Source: Thermodesulfovibrio sp. (GTDB lineage: Bacteria > Nitrospirota > Thermodesulfovibrionia > Thermodesulfovibrionales > JdFR-85). Taken from it: 35,625 nt of DNA. The DNA lies in the NCBI GenBank assembly GCA_027050975.1, contig JALUAR010000215.1, positions 2,375 through 37,999 on the forward strand, in the 5' to 3' direction. Every line of letters begins with the position of its first letter. Position 1 is the stretch's first letter. A program made the translations under genes and the position numbers. Under the pieces are notes generated by a model. That model worked only from the letters and a program-made list of their open reading frames with translations. It made no database searches and had not been told where the DNA came from. Positions 15,927 through 25,194 of the stretch are shown piece after piece.

Positions 15927-16963
15927 TTAAAGTAACAACAGAAATAAACATAACAATGGCTGATATAGTGCAGGCATTCAATCAGTACAGACAGCTGCAC
16001 AATCAGGAGCCAGATGTGAACACAAGATTAAGCTTACCTGCCGAGATTACCATAAACGATACACTATCCAATATTATTAAAGAATACGATTTCAAGCAGT
16101 ACGACGCAAAAGAATACAACACAGCTTTTACAGAACTTGTTAGTAAAGGGGAAGGTCAGCAGGGTTCATTTATTTATGATCTCACAATATTCAACCGATA
16201 CAGTCGTCCGATGTTAAAGTATTTGGAAAAGACACCAGTAAGTACGTTGCAGATAGGTCCTGGCGGATCTTTGGGATGTGAAGTCCTGTTCTCCCTTATA
16301 GGCGTTAAGGAGGCATACACTTTGGATCCCTTTCCCCTGTTAAGCTTTGATCTTGAAATCTTTATGAATTCCTTGCAGAAACTTTTTCAGCTGCTCTCCC
16401 ATCTTGAATTCATTACAGGAGGGGCCTATTTTGAGATGCCTGAGTATCAAACACTCGATACAGGCCATTATCGAGTAGGAGACTGCTGCATCAGACACTT
16501 TGGCAACAGGACATTTGAGGACACAGGCTTTGCAGATGAGAAAATTGATTTTCTGTTCTCACATGCCACGTTTGAGCATGTAAGAGACCCCGTAAAGTGT
16601 ATTAAAGAAATCAAAAGGATTTTAAAGCCGGGAGGATTAACAGCACATTGTATTGATCTGAGAGATCACAGGGATTTTAATAGACCTCTTGAGTTTCTTC
16701 GTGAATCTGAGGAGTCATGGAGATTTATTATGGATGATTATTGCCGCTTTGTGCCCCATGGTTACATGAACAGATTTAGAGCAAGTGAGTTCAGGTCTGT
16801 ATTTGAGAGTGAGGGATTTGAAATTCTTGAATATATACCAGAGATGAGAGTTGATAAGGAGGAAATAGAATCAGTGATGCAGCATTTTGACGAACGCTTT
16901 AGGGTACAGCCAGTGGATGATCTGGCCATTACAACTTTATTTATAGTTGCTCGCAAGAAATAA
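15923..16963 (+). CDS. SAM-dependent methyltransferase
   Basis: The 346-residue protein has a class I methyltransferase core in its second half: the SAM motif LQIGPGGSLG near residue 110, LFSHATFEHVRDPVKCIKEI near residue 210 and RILKPGGLTAHCIDLRDH near residue 235. The first 100 residues are an extra helical region without a recognised domain. The start overlaps the preceding gene by 4 nt and has GGGGGTG 6 nt upstream. The target is probably a sugar hydroxyl or carboxyl of the glycan, judged only from context. Confidence 0.85.
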   Translation: MIKVTTEINITMADIVQAFNQYRQLHNQEPDVNTRLSLPAEITINDTLSNIIKEYDFKQYDAKEYNTAFTELVSKGEGQQGSFIYDLTIFNRYSRPMLKYLEKTPVSTLQIGPGGSLGCEVLFSLIGVKEAYTLDPFPLLSFDLEIFMNSLQKLFQLLSHLEFITGGAYFEMPEYQTLDTGHYRVGDCCIRHFGNRTFEDTGFADEKIDFLFSHATFEHVRDPVKCIKEIKRILKPGGLTAHCIDLRDHRDFNRPLEFLRESEESWRFIMDDYCRFVPHGYMNRFRASEFRSVFESEGFEILEYIPEMRVDKEEIESVMQHFDERFRVQPVDDLAITTLFIVARKK

Positions 16964-16990
16964 CGTTTGGAACAACTATAGGAAAAGCTC

Positions 16991-18817
16991 ATGTGTGGAA
17001 TAGCCGGTTTTATTTCATTTTCAGACAAGAGAATTGATGAGAATATCCTTAGGAGCATGCGTGACTGCATGGCCCACAGAGGCCCTGATAATGCTGGTAT
17101 ATATATATCTGGTGACAGGACAGTCGGGCTTGCGCACAGGAGGCTGTCTATTATTGATCTTTCTTCTGCAGGTCATCAACCCATGAGCAATGAGGATGGC
17201 ACTATATGGATTACTTACAATGGTGAGATTTTTAACTATCTTGAGCTTAAAAGACTTCTTCAACAGTTAGGCCACTCCTTCAGGTCTAACTGTGATACAG
17301 AGGTGATCATTCACTTATATGAAGAATACGGTGAAGATAGCCTCAACTATCTGAGTGGACAATTTGCTTTTGTTATATGGGATTCGGTAAAGAGAAGAGC
17401 CTTTGGAGCAAGAGACCATCTCGGCATTAAACCTCTGTACTACTATTGGGATGGCTCGACCTTTGTTTTCGGTTCGGAACTAAAGGCTCTCCTTCCTGCC
17501 GTCGGAAAAGGTGAGATCGATTATAGCGCAGTAGCAGACTTTCTGGTGCTCCAGTATGTTCCGTCACCTAAAACCATATACAGGCACATCAGAAAGCTTG
17601 AGGCCGGAACCTGCCTGTTGCTTGACAACGGCGAACTCAGAACAAAACGCTATTGGACACCTCAGCCAGAGCACACATATGATCTCTCGGAAGAGATCAT
17701 TGCTGAACAAATAGATGAGTTGCTGCATAATTCCGTTAAACAGCAACTCATCTCCGATGTGCCTTTGGGAGTCTTTCTCTCAGGTGGGCTGGACTCAAGC
17801 ACGATAACATACTATATGTCGGCTACAACCGGAACCACTGTTAAAGCATACTCCGTAGGCTTTGAAGAGAGGGAATACAGTGAACTTGATTATGCCACCA
17901 TAGCAGCAAACTACATTCCCAACGTGGAACATCACAAATTGATTCTGAAAGCAAGCACTGCCTTTGATCTTATTCAGGATCTCATTCAGACCCTTGACGA
18001 GCCTTTTGCTGATCAGGCAATTATTCCTACCTATCTGATGTCAAGATATGCACGTGAATCAGTAACCGTGTGCCTTTCTGGTGAGGGTAGTGATGAGATA
18101 TTTGGGGGATATGACAGATACAAATCTGCCATACGGACGGTAAAACTTCTGGGAGAGCTAACAAGGGTTAATCCCGAACTCTATCAATACCTCAGAGATG
18201 GTATTGCTCTTAAATACGATGAGTATATTTCCAGTTTATGCTCATTCCGCCCCGGTGAATTACTTTTGTTACTGCACCGAGATGTCAGAGGTTTTGATGA
18301 CTATGTAACAACAAAATTCAGAGAATTTTATGAGAAAATGGCTGTGACGGATGATTTAGAAAAGGTTCAGATGTTTGATGTTTCGACTTATCTATCAGAC
18401 AACCTCCTGTTCAAGGTTGACCGTGCAAGTATGCTCGCTTCTCTTGAGGTAAGGGTGCCGTTCCTTGAACCCAGGCTTGTCAATTTCTGCATCGGTCTGC
18501 CCTTTCATATTAAATACAGGAGCAATCTTCAGAAGTATATACTCAAGAAGCTCATGAAAGACAGAATACCCAACGAGGTTATCTTCCGAAAAAAAATGGG
18601 ATTCTCCGTACCGATATTCGTATGGTTCCAGCAGTCATTCTATGAGTATCTCAGAGAGACTCTGCTTAGTAAGAAGGCAAAGGAAAGAAATATTTTCAAG
18701 CCGCGGTATGTTGAGTCTCTTCTTGATCCGCAAAGGATAACTACTGACAGGCACAACTCGCTGAAACTCTGGTGTCTGTTAGTGCTTGAGGAATGGTTCA
18801 GGAGGTACCATGACTAA
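16991..18817 (+). CDS. Asparagine synthase (glutamine-hydrolysing) family, AsnB-like
   Basis: The 608-residue protein has an N-terminal class II glutaminase domain with the catalytic Cys2 (MCGIAGF), AHRRLSIIDLS and ITYNGEIFNYLEL, and a C-terminal synthetase domain with the pyrophosphate loop FLSGGLDSSTI (about residue 263) and LSGEGSDEIFGGYDRY. It either makes asparagine or, as AsnB homologues in sugar loci are thought to do, amidates a sugar carboxyl. The surrounding genes favour the second. The 27-nt gap before it is one of the larger ones in the operon; the 3' end overlaps the next gene by 8 nt. Confidence 0.92.
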   Translation: MCGIAGFISFSDKRIDENILRSMRDCMAHRGPDNAGIYISGDRTVGLAHRRLSIIDLSSAGHQPMSNEDGTIWITYNGEIFNYLELKRLLQQLGHSFRSNCDTEVIIHLYEEYGEDSLNYLSGQFAFVIWDSVKRRAFGARDHLGIKPLYYYWDGSTFVFGSELKALLPAVGKGEIDYSAVADFLVLQYVPSPKTIYRHIRKLEAGTCLLLDNGELRTKRYWTPQPEHTYDLSEEIIAEQIDELLHNSVKQQLISDVPLGVFLSGGLDSSTITYYMSATTGTTVKAYSVGFEEREYSELDYATIAANYIPNVEHHKLILKASTAFDLIQDLIQTLDEPFADQAIIPTYLMSRYARESVTVCLSGEGSDEIFGGYDRYKSAIRTVKLLGELTRVNPELYQYLRDGIALKYDEYISSLCSFRPGELLLLLHRDVRGFDDYVTTKFREFYEKMAVTDDLEKVQMFDVSTYLSDNLLFKVDRASMLASLEVRVPFLEPRLVNFCIGLPFHIKYRSNLQKYILKKLMKDRIPNEVIFRKKMGFSVPIFVWFQQSFYEYLRETLLSKKAKERNIFKPRYVESLLDPQRITTDRHNSLKLWCLLVLEEWFRRYHD

Positions 18818-20624
18818 GTGCCATTACTGCAGAAGCAGTACCAAATACATACTCTCTGTCAAAGACGAAACAGGAGGCATCTTCAAAGTAAGGGAATGCC
18901 CGAACTGCTATCTGATAAGTATGTATCCCTTTCCTAAACCGAAGATCGCTATCAGGGCTCTGTCACGATATCAAAAGCAGTATCCGTCATTTGATCCAGT
19001 TTTCGAGTGGCGGGTGTTTCTGGCAAGAAGATATTTTGATGACGGATTCCGGGTATTAAGCATAGGACAGGAAAGCAAAGCTCTTACGAATGTTTTGAAG
19101 CATGAAAATGTTGATTTGATCCAGATCAATGCCATAAGTCCCAGGGATTTCCAGCAGTTTTCGGATGAGGAATTCGATGCTGTCTATCTCTGGGATAACC
19201 TCGGATTTGTATATGATGTCAGGGGATATTTTGCCGAGCTTAAAAGGATTTTAAAAAGAGACGGTTATCTCTCTGTTCGCACCAGGGATGCATTTTCAAA
19301 ATCAAATATTGCAAAAGGCTCCAAGAATTTTTTCAGCGGTACCTGCAACTTCATAGGGAGAAAATTTCTGACCCAACTTTACAGGGAATATTTCAATATT
19401 GTACCTCAGTCATTTATGTTAGAAAACCACGATGACAGCTTCATAATAACCTTTGGAGCTGTAGGCGATGACGCAGCAGTGGATTATAAGATGAAGGTTT
19501 TGATTCTTGTACACCCCTATCTGTTTGCAAACATTGACGATGCCACCGGGCCCAGGGGAAGGGTGCTCAATACAATGGATATGCTGAAACGTTACGGAGT
19601 TCACGCTGATCTGTCATTGTCTCTTGATCCCGGCTCAGAGGGATACGATCTTGTACATCTCTTTCATAATGCCTGGGAGACTCAGGATGCACTTTCTCAA
19701 CTTTGTGCTGTGAAAGAAGAGAATAAAAAGGTTGTTGTCTCAACAATATATATGGACATGTCAGAGACGAACTTCATAATAAACACAATAAACAAGATAT
19801 TTAAAATCCCGAACAGCAATGAGAGAGATGCCTTCCTGCACCAACTGGAAAAGGGTGAATTACGTGCTGGCAACTTATACCAGAAAATGCGTTTTTACGC
19901 ACAGTGGAACCTTGAAGAAGATCAGCGGGCTCTACTTGAGATGGCAGACAGAATAATTTGTTTTTCTTATACCGAAATGCGACAGATGAGTCTGAACCTT
20001 AACCGCACGGCTCCTTTTTCCATTGTATACAACTCTGCTGATGATGATCTCTTCGGAGTTCAGGGGCCTGAGTTCTTTACAAACAGATACGGCATAAAGG
20101 ACTTTGTAATATCTGCAGGGCACGTTGAATGGCGGAAGAATCAACTGATGACTCTTTATGCTTTGCGAGACTATCCTGAAATACCCATAGTTATAGTTGG
20201 TGCTAAAACAGATGATGAATACTATGAACTATGCAGGTTATGGGCCCACAAAAACACTATCTTCATCTCTCAACTGAAACATCGTCATCTTGCCAGTGCC
20301 TTTGCAGCAGCAAAAGTACATGTTCAACCTAGCTGGATTGAAGGAATAGCCCTCTCAACAATTGAGGCTGCAATGTCCGGATGCACACCAGTTGTAGCTG
20401 ACCGGGCCGGCGAAATTGAGTATTACGGTGATCTTGGCCTGTATGTAAATCCTGGCTCTGTTTCATCGATAAGAAATGCTGTGCTTAAGGCATTTAAAAA
20501 CAACCATAAACTGCGAGAAAAAACCCGTAACTTTGTAAGGGAGAGATACACTTTTAAAAAAGCGGTGCAAATGACGATTGATGCCTACAGGAAAACTCTC
20601 TCTAACAGTGAGGATGAACAATGA
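18810..20624 (+). CDS. Zinc-ribbon / methyltransferase-like / GT4 glycosyltransferase fusion
   Basis: The 604-residue protein starts with a zinc ribbon (C4-xx-C7, C30-xx-C33) and a methyltransferase-like segment (RVLSIGQES, AELKRILKRDGYLSVRTRD, residues 80-165) that lacks a canonical SAM motif. The rest is a GT4-type glycosyltransferase: VLILVHPYLFAN, FVISAGHVEWRKNQLMTLYA near residue 430 and SWIEGIALSTIEAAMSGCTP near residue 508 with the downstream ADRAGEIEYYG. The start is the ATG at 18810, with GGAGG 4 nt upstream; the in-frame ATG at 18786 lies deeper in asnB. It overlaps asnB by 8 nt and the next gene by 4 nt. Zinc-ribbon methyltransferases are common in sugar loci, but fusion to a GT4 is unusual to me. 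Confidence 0.78.
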   Translation: MTKCHYCRSSTKYILSVKDETGGIFKVRECPNCYLISMYPFPKPKIAIRALSRYQKQYPSFDPVFEWRVFLARRYFDDGFRVLSIGQESKALTNVLKHENVDLIQINAISPRDFQQFSDEEFDAVYLWDNLGFVYDVRGYFAELKRILKRDGYLSVRTRDAFSKSNIAKGSKNFFSGTCNFIGRKFLTQLYREYFNIVPQSFMLENHDDSFIITFGAVGDDAAVDYKMKVLILVHPYLFANIDDATGPRGRVLNTMDMLKRYGVHADLSLSLDPGSEGYDLVHLFHNAWETQDALSQLCAVKEENKKVVVSTIYMDMSETNFIINTINKIFKIPNSNERDAFLHQLEKGELRAGNLYQKMRFYAQWNLEEDQRALLEMADRIICFSYTEMRQMSLNLNRTAPFSIVYNSADDDLFGVQGPEFFTNRYGIKDFVISAGHVEWRKNQLMTLYALRDYPEIPIVIVGAKTDDEYYELCRLWAHKNTIFISQLKHRHLASAFAAAKVHVQPSWIEGIALSTIEAAMSGCTPVVADRAGEIEYYGDLGLYVNPGSVSSIRNAVLKAFKNNHKLREKTRNFVRERYTFKKAVQMTIDAYRKTLSNSEDEQ

Positions 20625-23488
20625 TAAAAGTACATGTTATATATCAGTGGTATCTGCCAACAACAATTCAGAGACTAATAAAACCCCTGGACACGTTAAA
20701 AGAGGCCGGAACTATAGAAGTCTCTTACTACGGCATTTTTGAATACAAAAACATCTATATCTCAAACGCTGATGTGATTATCTTTTCAAACATAATAAGC
20801 CCTGATGCAATAGTAATTGCAACTGAGGCAAGACTAAAAGGCATCAGACTAATCTATGATGAATCTATCGAGTCCGAGGCAAATACCCTATCATCTAACT
20901 TCCTGCGCACCTATTATTATGATGTGAGGGCACAAAATGTAAGAGACCGCCTTCTGCGAATGGTGGATCTGGTAATCTCGTCAGATAAGACAATCGTGGA
21001 AAGACATCCACATATAAGACAGCAGTTTAATCACATAGAGAACGTCACGCATGAATGGCTTTATGAAATATTGAAAACAACAAAAATCGCTACATACAGA
21101 GAAAGTGATTGCAAAAAGATATTCTTTATCTCACCAACCTTCATGTGGCCTCATCAATATATATCCGACTTAATGGTTGAAGAACTTATGAGGATGGGAC
21201 ATGATGTCTACCTCTTTACTGTTAAGCCTTCATATTTCCTCCACAAGACAGTATGCAAGCCATCCCGTTTTGAGAACTCTCTATTAAAGGTTATCGAAGA
21301 ATACGCCGAAGATGCATGGAAGATTCCGCTTCTGATTGACAGGTTCGAGCCGGATCTGGTACTTACAATACAGGGGTATGTAATTCCTCGTCAGGTATTA
21401 GCGGAGATAAGAAGCAGAAACCTTCCTTTTGTGGTCTGGTTTTTAGACGAACCCTTTGATGCAATAAGAAGCTGCTCTTACGGTAGATATTTTACCCATG
21501 TCTTTCTGCAGGACAAGGCATCTTTAATGTATCACAGACATTTTGGCAATCCAAACAGCTTCTATCTGCCTTATGCAGCAGCACCAGACATTTCGAAACG
21601 CTTTTCGGAACAGCCAGGAGAGCAACCCAGGTATAAGGTTCATTTGGTGGGAAGTCCATCTGAAAAACGGTTAAAACTTATAGAGAAGCTACAGAGTGCC
21701 GGAATAGAAGTAACTGTTGCAGGGTGCGGATGGACAGGCGCAGAAAAGGGAGTAAATATTGTACAGCCTCGATCATACAACGAGGTATTCAATCTTTACA
21801 GACAGTCTTTAATTAACATCAGTCTTGGTGATACGAAATCCTCCCCTTATAATCCCTCCCAGCTACAGCCATATAGTCCGGATCATGCAACATTTAATAT
21901 TGCAGCATCCTGTGGCTTTCATATTACAGATATTTCTCGGGCAGGTATAACAGAATGTTTTGTTCCTGATAAGGAGATTGTGCAATTTACTGATCTGGAT
22001 GACTGTGTTGAAAAGGTGCGTTATTATTTAGAGCACACTGATGAAATGGAAGCAATTGCAGCTTCAGCATTTGAACGGGTATGCAATGAGCATACCTACA
22101 GACATCGCATAGAAGCAATACTTAAGACAGTTGAAGAGAATGAAATACAACGCAACCTGTCTTTCCATTATAGCATAGGGTATGTCCAGTTCGAATCGGA
22201 AGCCCCAGGATCCGTTGAACAGCTGCCCCCAACTGCTACATTAACAGTTATTACAGAGAGACCATCAAAGAATTATATTGACAACAAAATGCGTCTTATC
22301 CATAACCGTCCAGAAAAGGGGTTCGCATCTGCTGTCAATACAGCTATTTTAAATTCTCCTTCTGATTATATAGTTATCAGTCACTCTTCTTTATGGAGGC
22401 GTCACAGAGAAATTCTCTCTCTTGTTAGTGCATTCAGTAATGATTTGCTTCTCGGCATGATTGTTTTAAAGGACAGAGAAAACTCTGACTTTGCCGGCCT
22501 GATAATACCTGTAAGAGTACTTCTGAGTGCAGGCAGTTTTAAATACAAAAATGCCGAATATTCATTTCTTGATATACGATACAGGATGGAAGAAATGGGT
22601 TATTCAGTGATTGAACATGCTATAGACTCCTCTCCGGTTTCGAAAACGGCATTTTCCTTAGCTGTCTCAGAGGATGAAAGAACGGAATTTATAAAAGAGT
22701 GGACTGATAACCCAGAGAAAAAAATTAACGCTCACAAGATTTTAAATCTCCTGATTGAAAACAATCATAGATTTGATAAAAAAGAAGCCTTATATATAAT
22801 CAAAAGGTCTCTTGAGTTATGCCCGGATTTATACAATGCACACTCAAATCTGGCAAAAATATATTTAACAGACGGAAACATAACCAAGGCTATACAGCAT
22901 CTCGAATACGTATGGAATAGAAAGCCTGAAGATGTGAAAACTGGCCTTCTTTTCTGCATTGCACTAATTATGCAAAAAGATTTCGACCGTGCCAGCAATA
23001 TACTTGACAGTATTCTTAACTCGGAACTTCATCCTTCAGAGAGGGCAAGTGCTTTATATCAGAAAGGCTTGCTGCTAAAAAAGCTTAATCGTCTCGAGGA
23101 TGCAGTTGAACATTTTCTTCTGGCACTCAGGATTGATCCGTCCCATACAAATACATTGAAGGAGTTATCACTGGCTTATCTCGAGTTAGGAGAAACCGAG
23201 GAAGCAATACACATGATGAAAGCACGACTCTCCTTTATGGTTACAGCTGAGACGCTAAATGACGTAGGAGCTTTGTACTGGGTGCTGGGTGACAGGGAGG
23301 TGGCTTATCAATGGTTCGTCAAGGCCCTTGAGTTAGATCCGAAATTCAGAAGTGCAGTCCTGAATGCTGTGACTGCTGGACTTGAGCTTGGTCGCAACGT
23401 GGATGAGATTAAGGACTTTCTTATTGGATACCTTAATTATTATCCAGGTGATGCAGAGATGTGGAGAATTTTTGAAAGCATAAAATAG
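20621..23488 (+). CDS. CgeB-type glycosyltransferase with degenerate GT2-like segment and C-terminal TPR domain
   Basis: The 955-residue protein begins with about 150 residues of glycosyltransferase-like sequence, then a CgeB/Glyco_trans_1_2-type domain (about 165-510) with FNIAASCGFHITDISRAGITECF and the terminal signature AFERVCNEHTYRHRIEAIL. Residues 545-690 resemble a GT2 fold (NRPEKGFASAVNTAILNS) but where a DxD metal site is expected it has ISHSS, so this part is probably not catalytic. Residues 720-955 are tetratricopeptide repeats, such as LYNAHSNLAKIYLTDGNITK and LYQKGLLLKKLNRLEDAVEH. TPRs may hold flagellin or partner enzymes. No signal peptide or membrane segment is seen, so it is presumably cytoplasmic. 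Confidence 0.8.
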   Translation: MIKVHVIYQWYLPTTIQRLIKPLDTLKEAGTIEVSYYGIFEYKNIYISNADVIIFSNIISPDAIVIATEARLKGIRLIYDESIESEANTLSSNFLRTYYYDVRAQNVRDRLLRMVDLVISSDKTIVERHPHIRQQFNHIENVTHEWLYEILKTTKIATYRESDCKKIFFISPTFMWPHQYISDLMVEELMRMGHDVYLFTVKPSYFLHKTVCKPSRFENSLLKVIEEYAEDAWKIPLLIDRFEPDLVLTIQGYVIPRQVLAEIRSRNLPFVVWFLDEPFDAIRSCSYGRYFTHVFLQDKASLMYHRHFGNPNSFYLPYAAAPDISKRFSEQPGEQPRYKVHLVGSPSEKRLKLIEKLQSAGIEVTVAGCGWTGAEKGVNIVQPRSYNEVFNLYRQSLINISLGDTKSSPYNPSQLQPYSPDHATFNIAASCGFHITDISRAGITECFVPDKEIVQFTDLDDCVEKVRYYLEHTDEMEAIAASAFERVCNEHTYRHRIEAILKTVEENEIQRNLSFHYSIGYVQFESEAPGSVEQLPPTATLTVITERPSKNYIDNKMRLIHNRPEKGFASAVNTAILNSPSDYIVISHSSLWRRHREILSLVSAFSNDLLLGMIVLKDRENSDFAGLIIPVRVLLSAGSFKYKNAEYSFLDIRYRMEEMGYSVIEHAIDSSPVSKTAFSLAVSEDERTEFIKEWTDNPEKKINAHKILNLLIENNHRFDKKEALYIIKRSLELCPDLYNAHSNLAKIYLTDGNITKAIQHLEYVWNRKPEDVKTGLLFCIALIMQKDFDRASNILDSILNSELHPSERASALYQKGLLLKKLNRLEDAVEHFLLALRIDPSHTNTLKELSLAYLELGETEEAIHMMKARLSFMVTAETLNDVGALYWVLGDREVAYQWFVKALELDPKFRSAVLNAVTAGLELGRNVDEIKDFLIGYLNYYPGDAEMWRIFESIK

Positions 23489-23502
23489 TTTCAGGAGACG
23501 AG

Positions 23503-25194
23503 ATGAAAACTTTCTTAAAAACGTCAATTCAGGTTGTACCTTCAAGGTCAGGAGCCCTGACCTTGAAGGTATCCTCACCGGACGGTCGGGATAGGGCAAT
23601 ACATAGTCTCTATGACCCTGAAAAAGAGGCAGAAGCACTTGTAAATGCTTGCCATTTTGACGGTAAAGGTATTCTTGTAGTATTAGGCTTGGGGCTTGGT
23701 TATCATGTGGAAAAACTTATTGAAAAATATCCTGAAGCTGACATTGTAGTTGTGGAAGCACTTGAGGAAATTTATGAGATGGCGAAGTTAAATAAACAGG
23801 TTGATGTCTTGAAAGAAAGAATTGAATTTATCGTAGCAACTCCCCCTCAGGAGGTTCTTGAAAAGATTACAAAGATGCAGCTTAAGATGGGTATGCCTCC
23901 CCTTGGTGTCTTCATTCTTTCATCTGCTGTTAGCGCATTTTCTGAATACTATCATCCTATAGCTGAAAAGCTTACAGCAGCAACATCCTACAGGCTATGG
24001 GAGAAGCTTCGCTATCCAAAGTTTAAAGCACCTCTCTTGAAAGTCGCAATAATGGACTTTGATTATTTCTTAACCCTTGAGATTGAAAAGGCATTAAGGA
24101 ATCTCGGTCATAAAGTGGTGAGAATAAAAGGCGATCTAAAAAAAGAGAATGCCTCTGACATTCTTACCAAAGTTATCAAAGCGATTATAGATTTTAAACC
24201 TGATTTTCTCATTGCAGTGAACCATATAGCATTTGATGAGGAAGGGATAATCAGCTCATTTCTCAATTCCATAGAAATACCTGTTGCAGTATGGTACGTG
24301 GATAGCCCGACAATTATTGTTAAGGCATTTAGCAAAAATGCCACACCGAATACAGTCGTATTTGTTTGGGATAGGACATACATAGAAGATGTAAAAGCCA
24401 TGGGATTTGAGTCAGTTTACTACTTACCACTTGCAACTGACGAAACAGTTTTTACTCCCCGAAATCTTACACAAGAAGAATTTCAACTGTATGCTGCCGA
24501 AACAGGATTTATAGGAAACTCAATGGTGAGATCAACTGAGGAATATATGGAGAGATTGCCCAGACCTTTACATCCACTTGTAGATAAAGTGGCCCGACCG
24601 ATGAGTGAAAAGAGGCAACGATTTGTTGAGGCTCTCATGATTCTCGATGACAGGGATTTTAAGATACTTAACGCTTGTTCGGAGAAGACAAAGTCTGATT
24701 TTGAGACTGCTGTCTTAAGAAGGGCGACATTTCTGTATCGTCTCTCCTGTATAGAACATCTGTCATCTTTTAATACAGTAATTCATGGTGATAAAGGCTG
24801 GAAAGAGATACTACATGGTGGCTATATTATAAGACCCAAACTTAATTATTACAATGAACTACCCATCTTTTACAATGCCTGCAAAATCAACTTCAATGCT
24901 ACAAGTCTTCAGATGCGGGAGGCTGTAAATCAACGGGTCTTTGATGTTCCGGCATGCGGGGCCTTTTTACTTACAGATCATCAGAAAGCCATTGAAGAGC
25001 TTTTCGAGGTGGGGAAAGAGGTTATCACTTATAAAGAACCGGAGGAGATTCCAGAGCTTGTCAGGTTCTATCTGAGGCATGATACCGAGAGGGAAAAGAT
25101 CGCTACAAGGGCACGAGAGCGAATATTAAATGAACATACTTATGTACACAGGCTACAAAAAGTGATAGATGTGATGAGGAGACTCTATGCATAA
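23503..25194 (+). CDS. Maf N-terminal-like domain fused to CgeB-type glycosyltransferase
   Basis: The 563-residue protein has two parts. Residues 30-170 carry IHSLYDPEKEAEALVNA and ILVVLGLGLGYHVEKLIEK, then IVVVEAL, the pattern of the N-terminal domain of Maf (motility-associated) flagellin glycosyltransferases. Residues 178-563 are a CgeB/Glyco_trans_1_2 domain, with FLIAVNHIAFDEEGI, VAVWYVDSP, RVFDVPACGAFLLTDHQKAI and ARERILNEHTYVHRLQKVI. The DUF115 catalytic domain of true Maf proteins is absent. It follows the TPR gene by 14 nt, with AGGAG 6 nt before the ATG, and overlaps the next gene by 8 nt. I infer a role in glycosylating flagellin; Maf-N assignment is from remembered family patterns. 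Confidence 0.75.
   Translation: MKTFLKTSIQVVPSRSGALTLKVSSPDGRDRAIHSLYDPEKEAEALVNACHFDGKGILVVLGLGLGYHVEKLIEKYPEADIVVVEALEEIYEMAKLNKQVDVLKERIEFIVATPPQEVLEKITKMQLKMGMPPLGVFILSSAVSAFSEYYHPIAEKLTAATSYRLWEKLRYPKFKAPLLKVAIMDFDYFLTLEIEKALRNLGHKVVRIKGDLKKENASDILTKVIKAIIDFKPDFLIAVNHIAFDEEGIISSFLNSIEIPVAVWYVDSPTIIVKAFSKNATPNTVVFVWDRTYIEDVKAMGFESVYYLPLATDETVFTPRNLTQEEFQLYAAETGFIGNSMVRSTEEYMERLPRPLHPLVDKVARPMSEKRQRFVEALMILDDRDFKILNACSEKTKSDFETAVLRRATFLYRLSCIEHLSSFNTVIHGDKGWKEILHGGYIIRPKLNYYNELPIFYNACKINFNATSLQMREAVNQRVFDVPACGAFLLTDHQKAIEELFEVGKEVITYKEPEEIPELVRFYLRHDTEREKIATRARERILNEHTYVHRLQKVIDVMRRLYA
23537..23571. repeat. Perfect 16-bp inverted repeat with 3-nt loop inside the gene start
   Basis: TACCTTCAAGGTCAGG (23537-23552), loop AGC, and its exact reverse complement (23556-23571) lie at codons 12-23. 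It is inside coding sequence, with no T-run after it, so it is not a terminator. It encodes VPSRSGALTLKV, immediately before the Maf-N-like domain. Confidence 0.95.

Noticed and set aside
23537..23571. Reading the 16-bp inverted repeat as a transcription terminator
   Set aside because: It is inside an open coding frame and no T-run follows.
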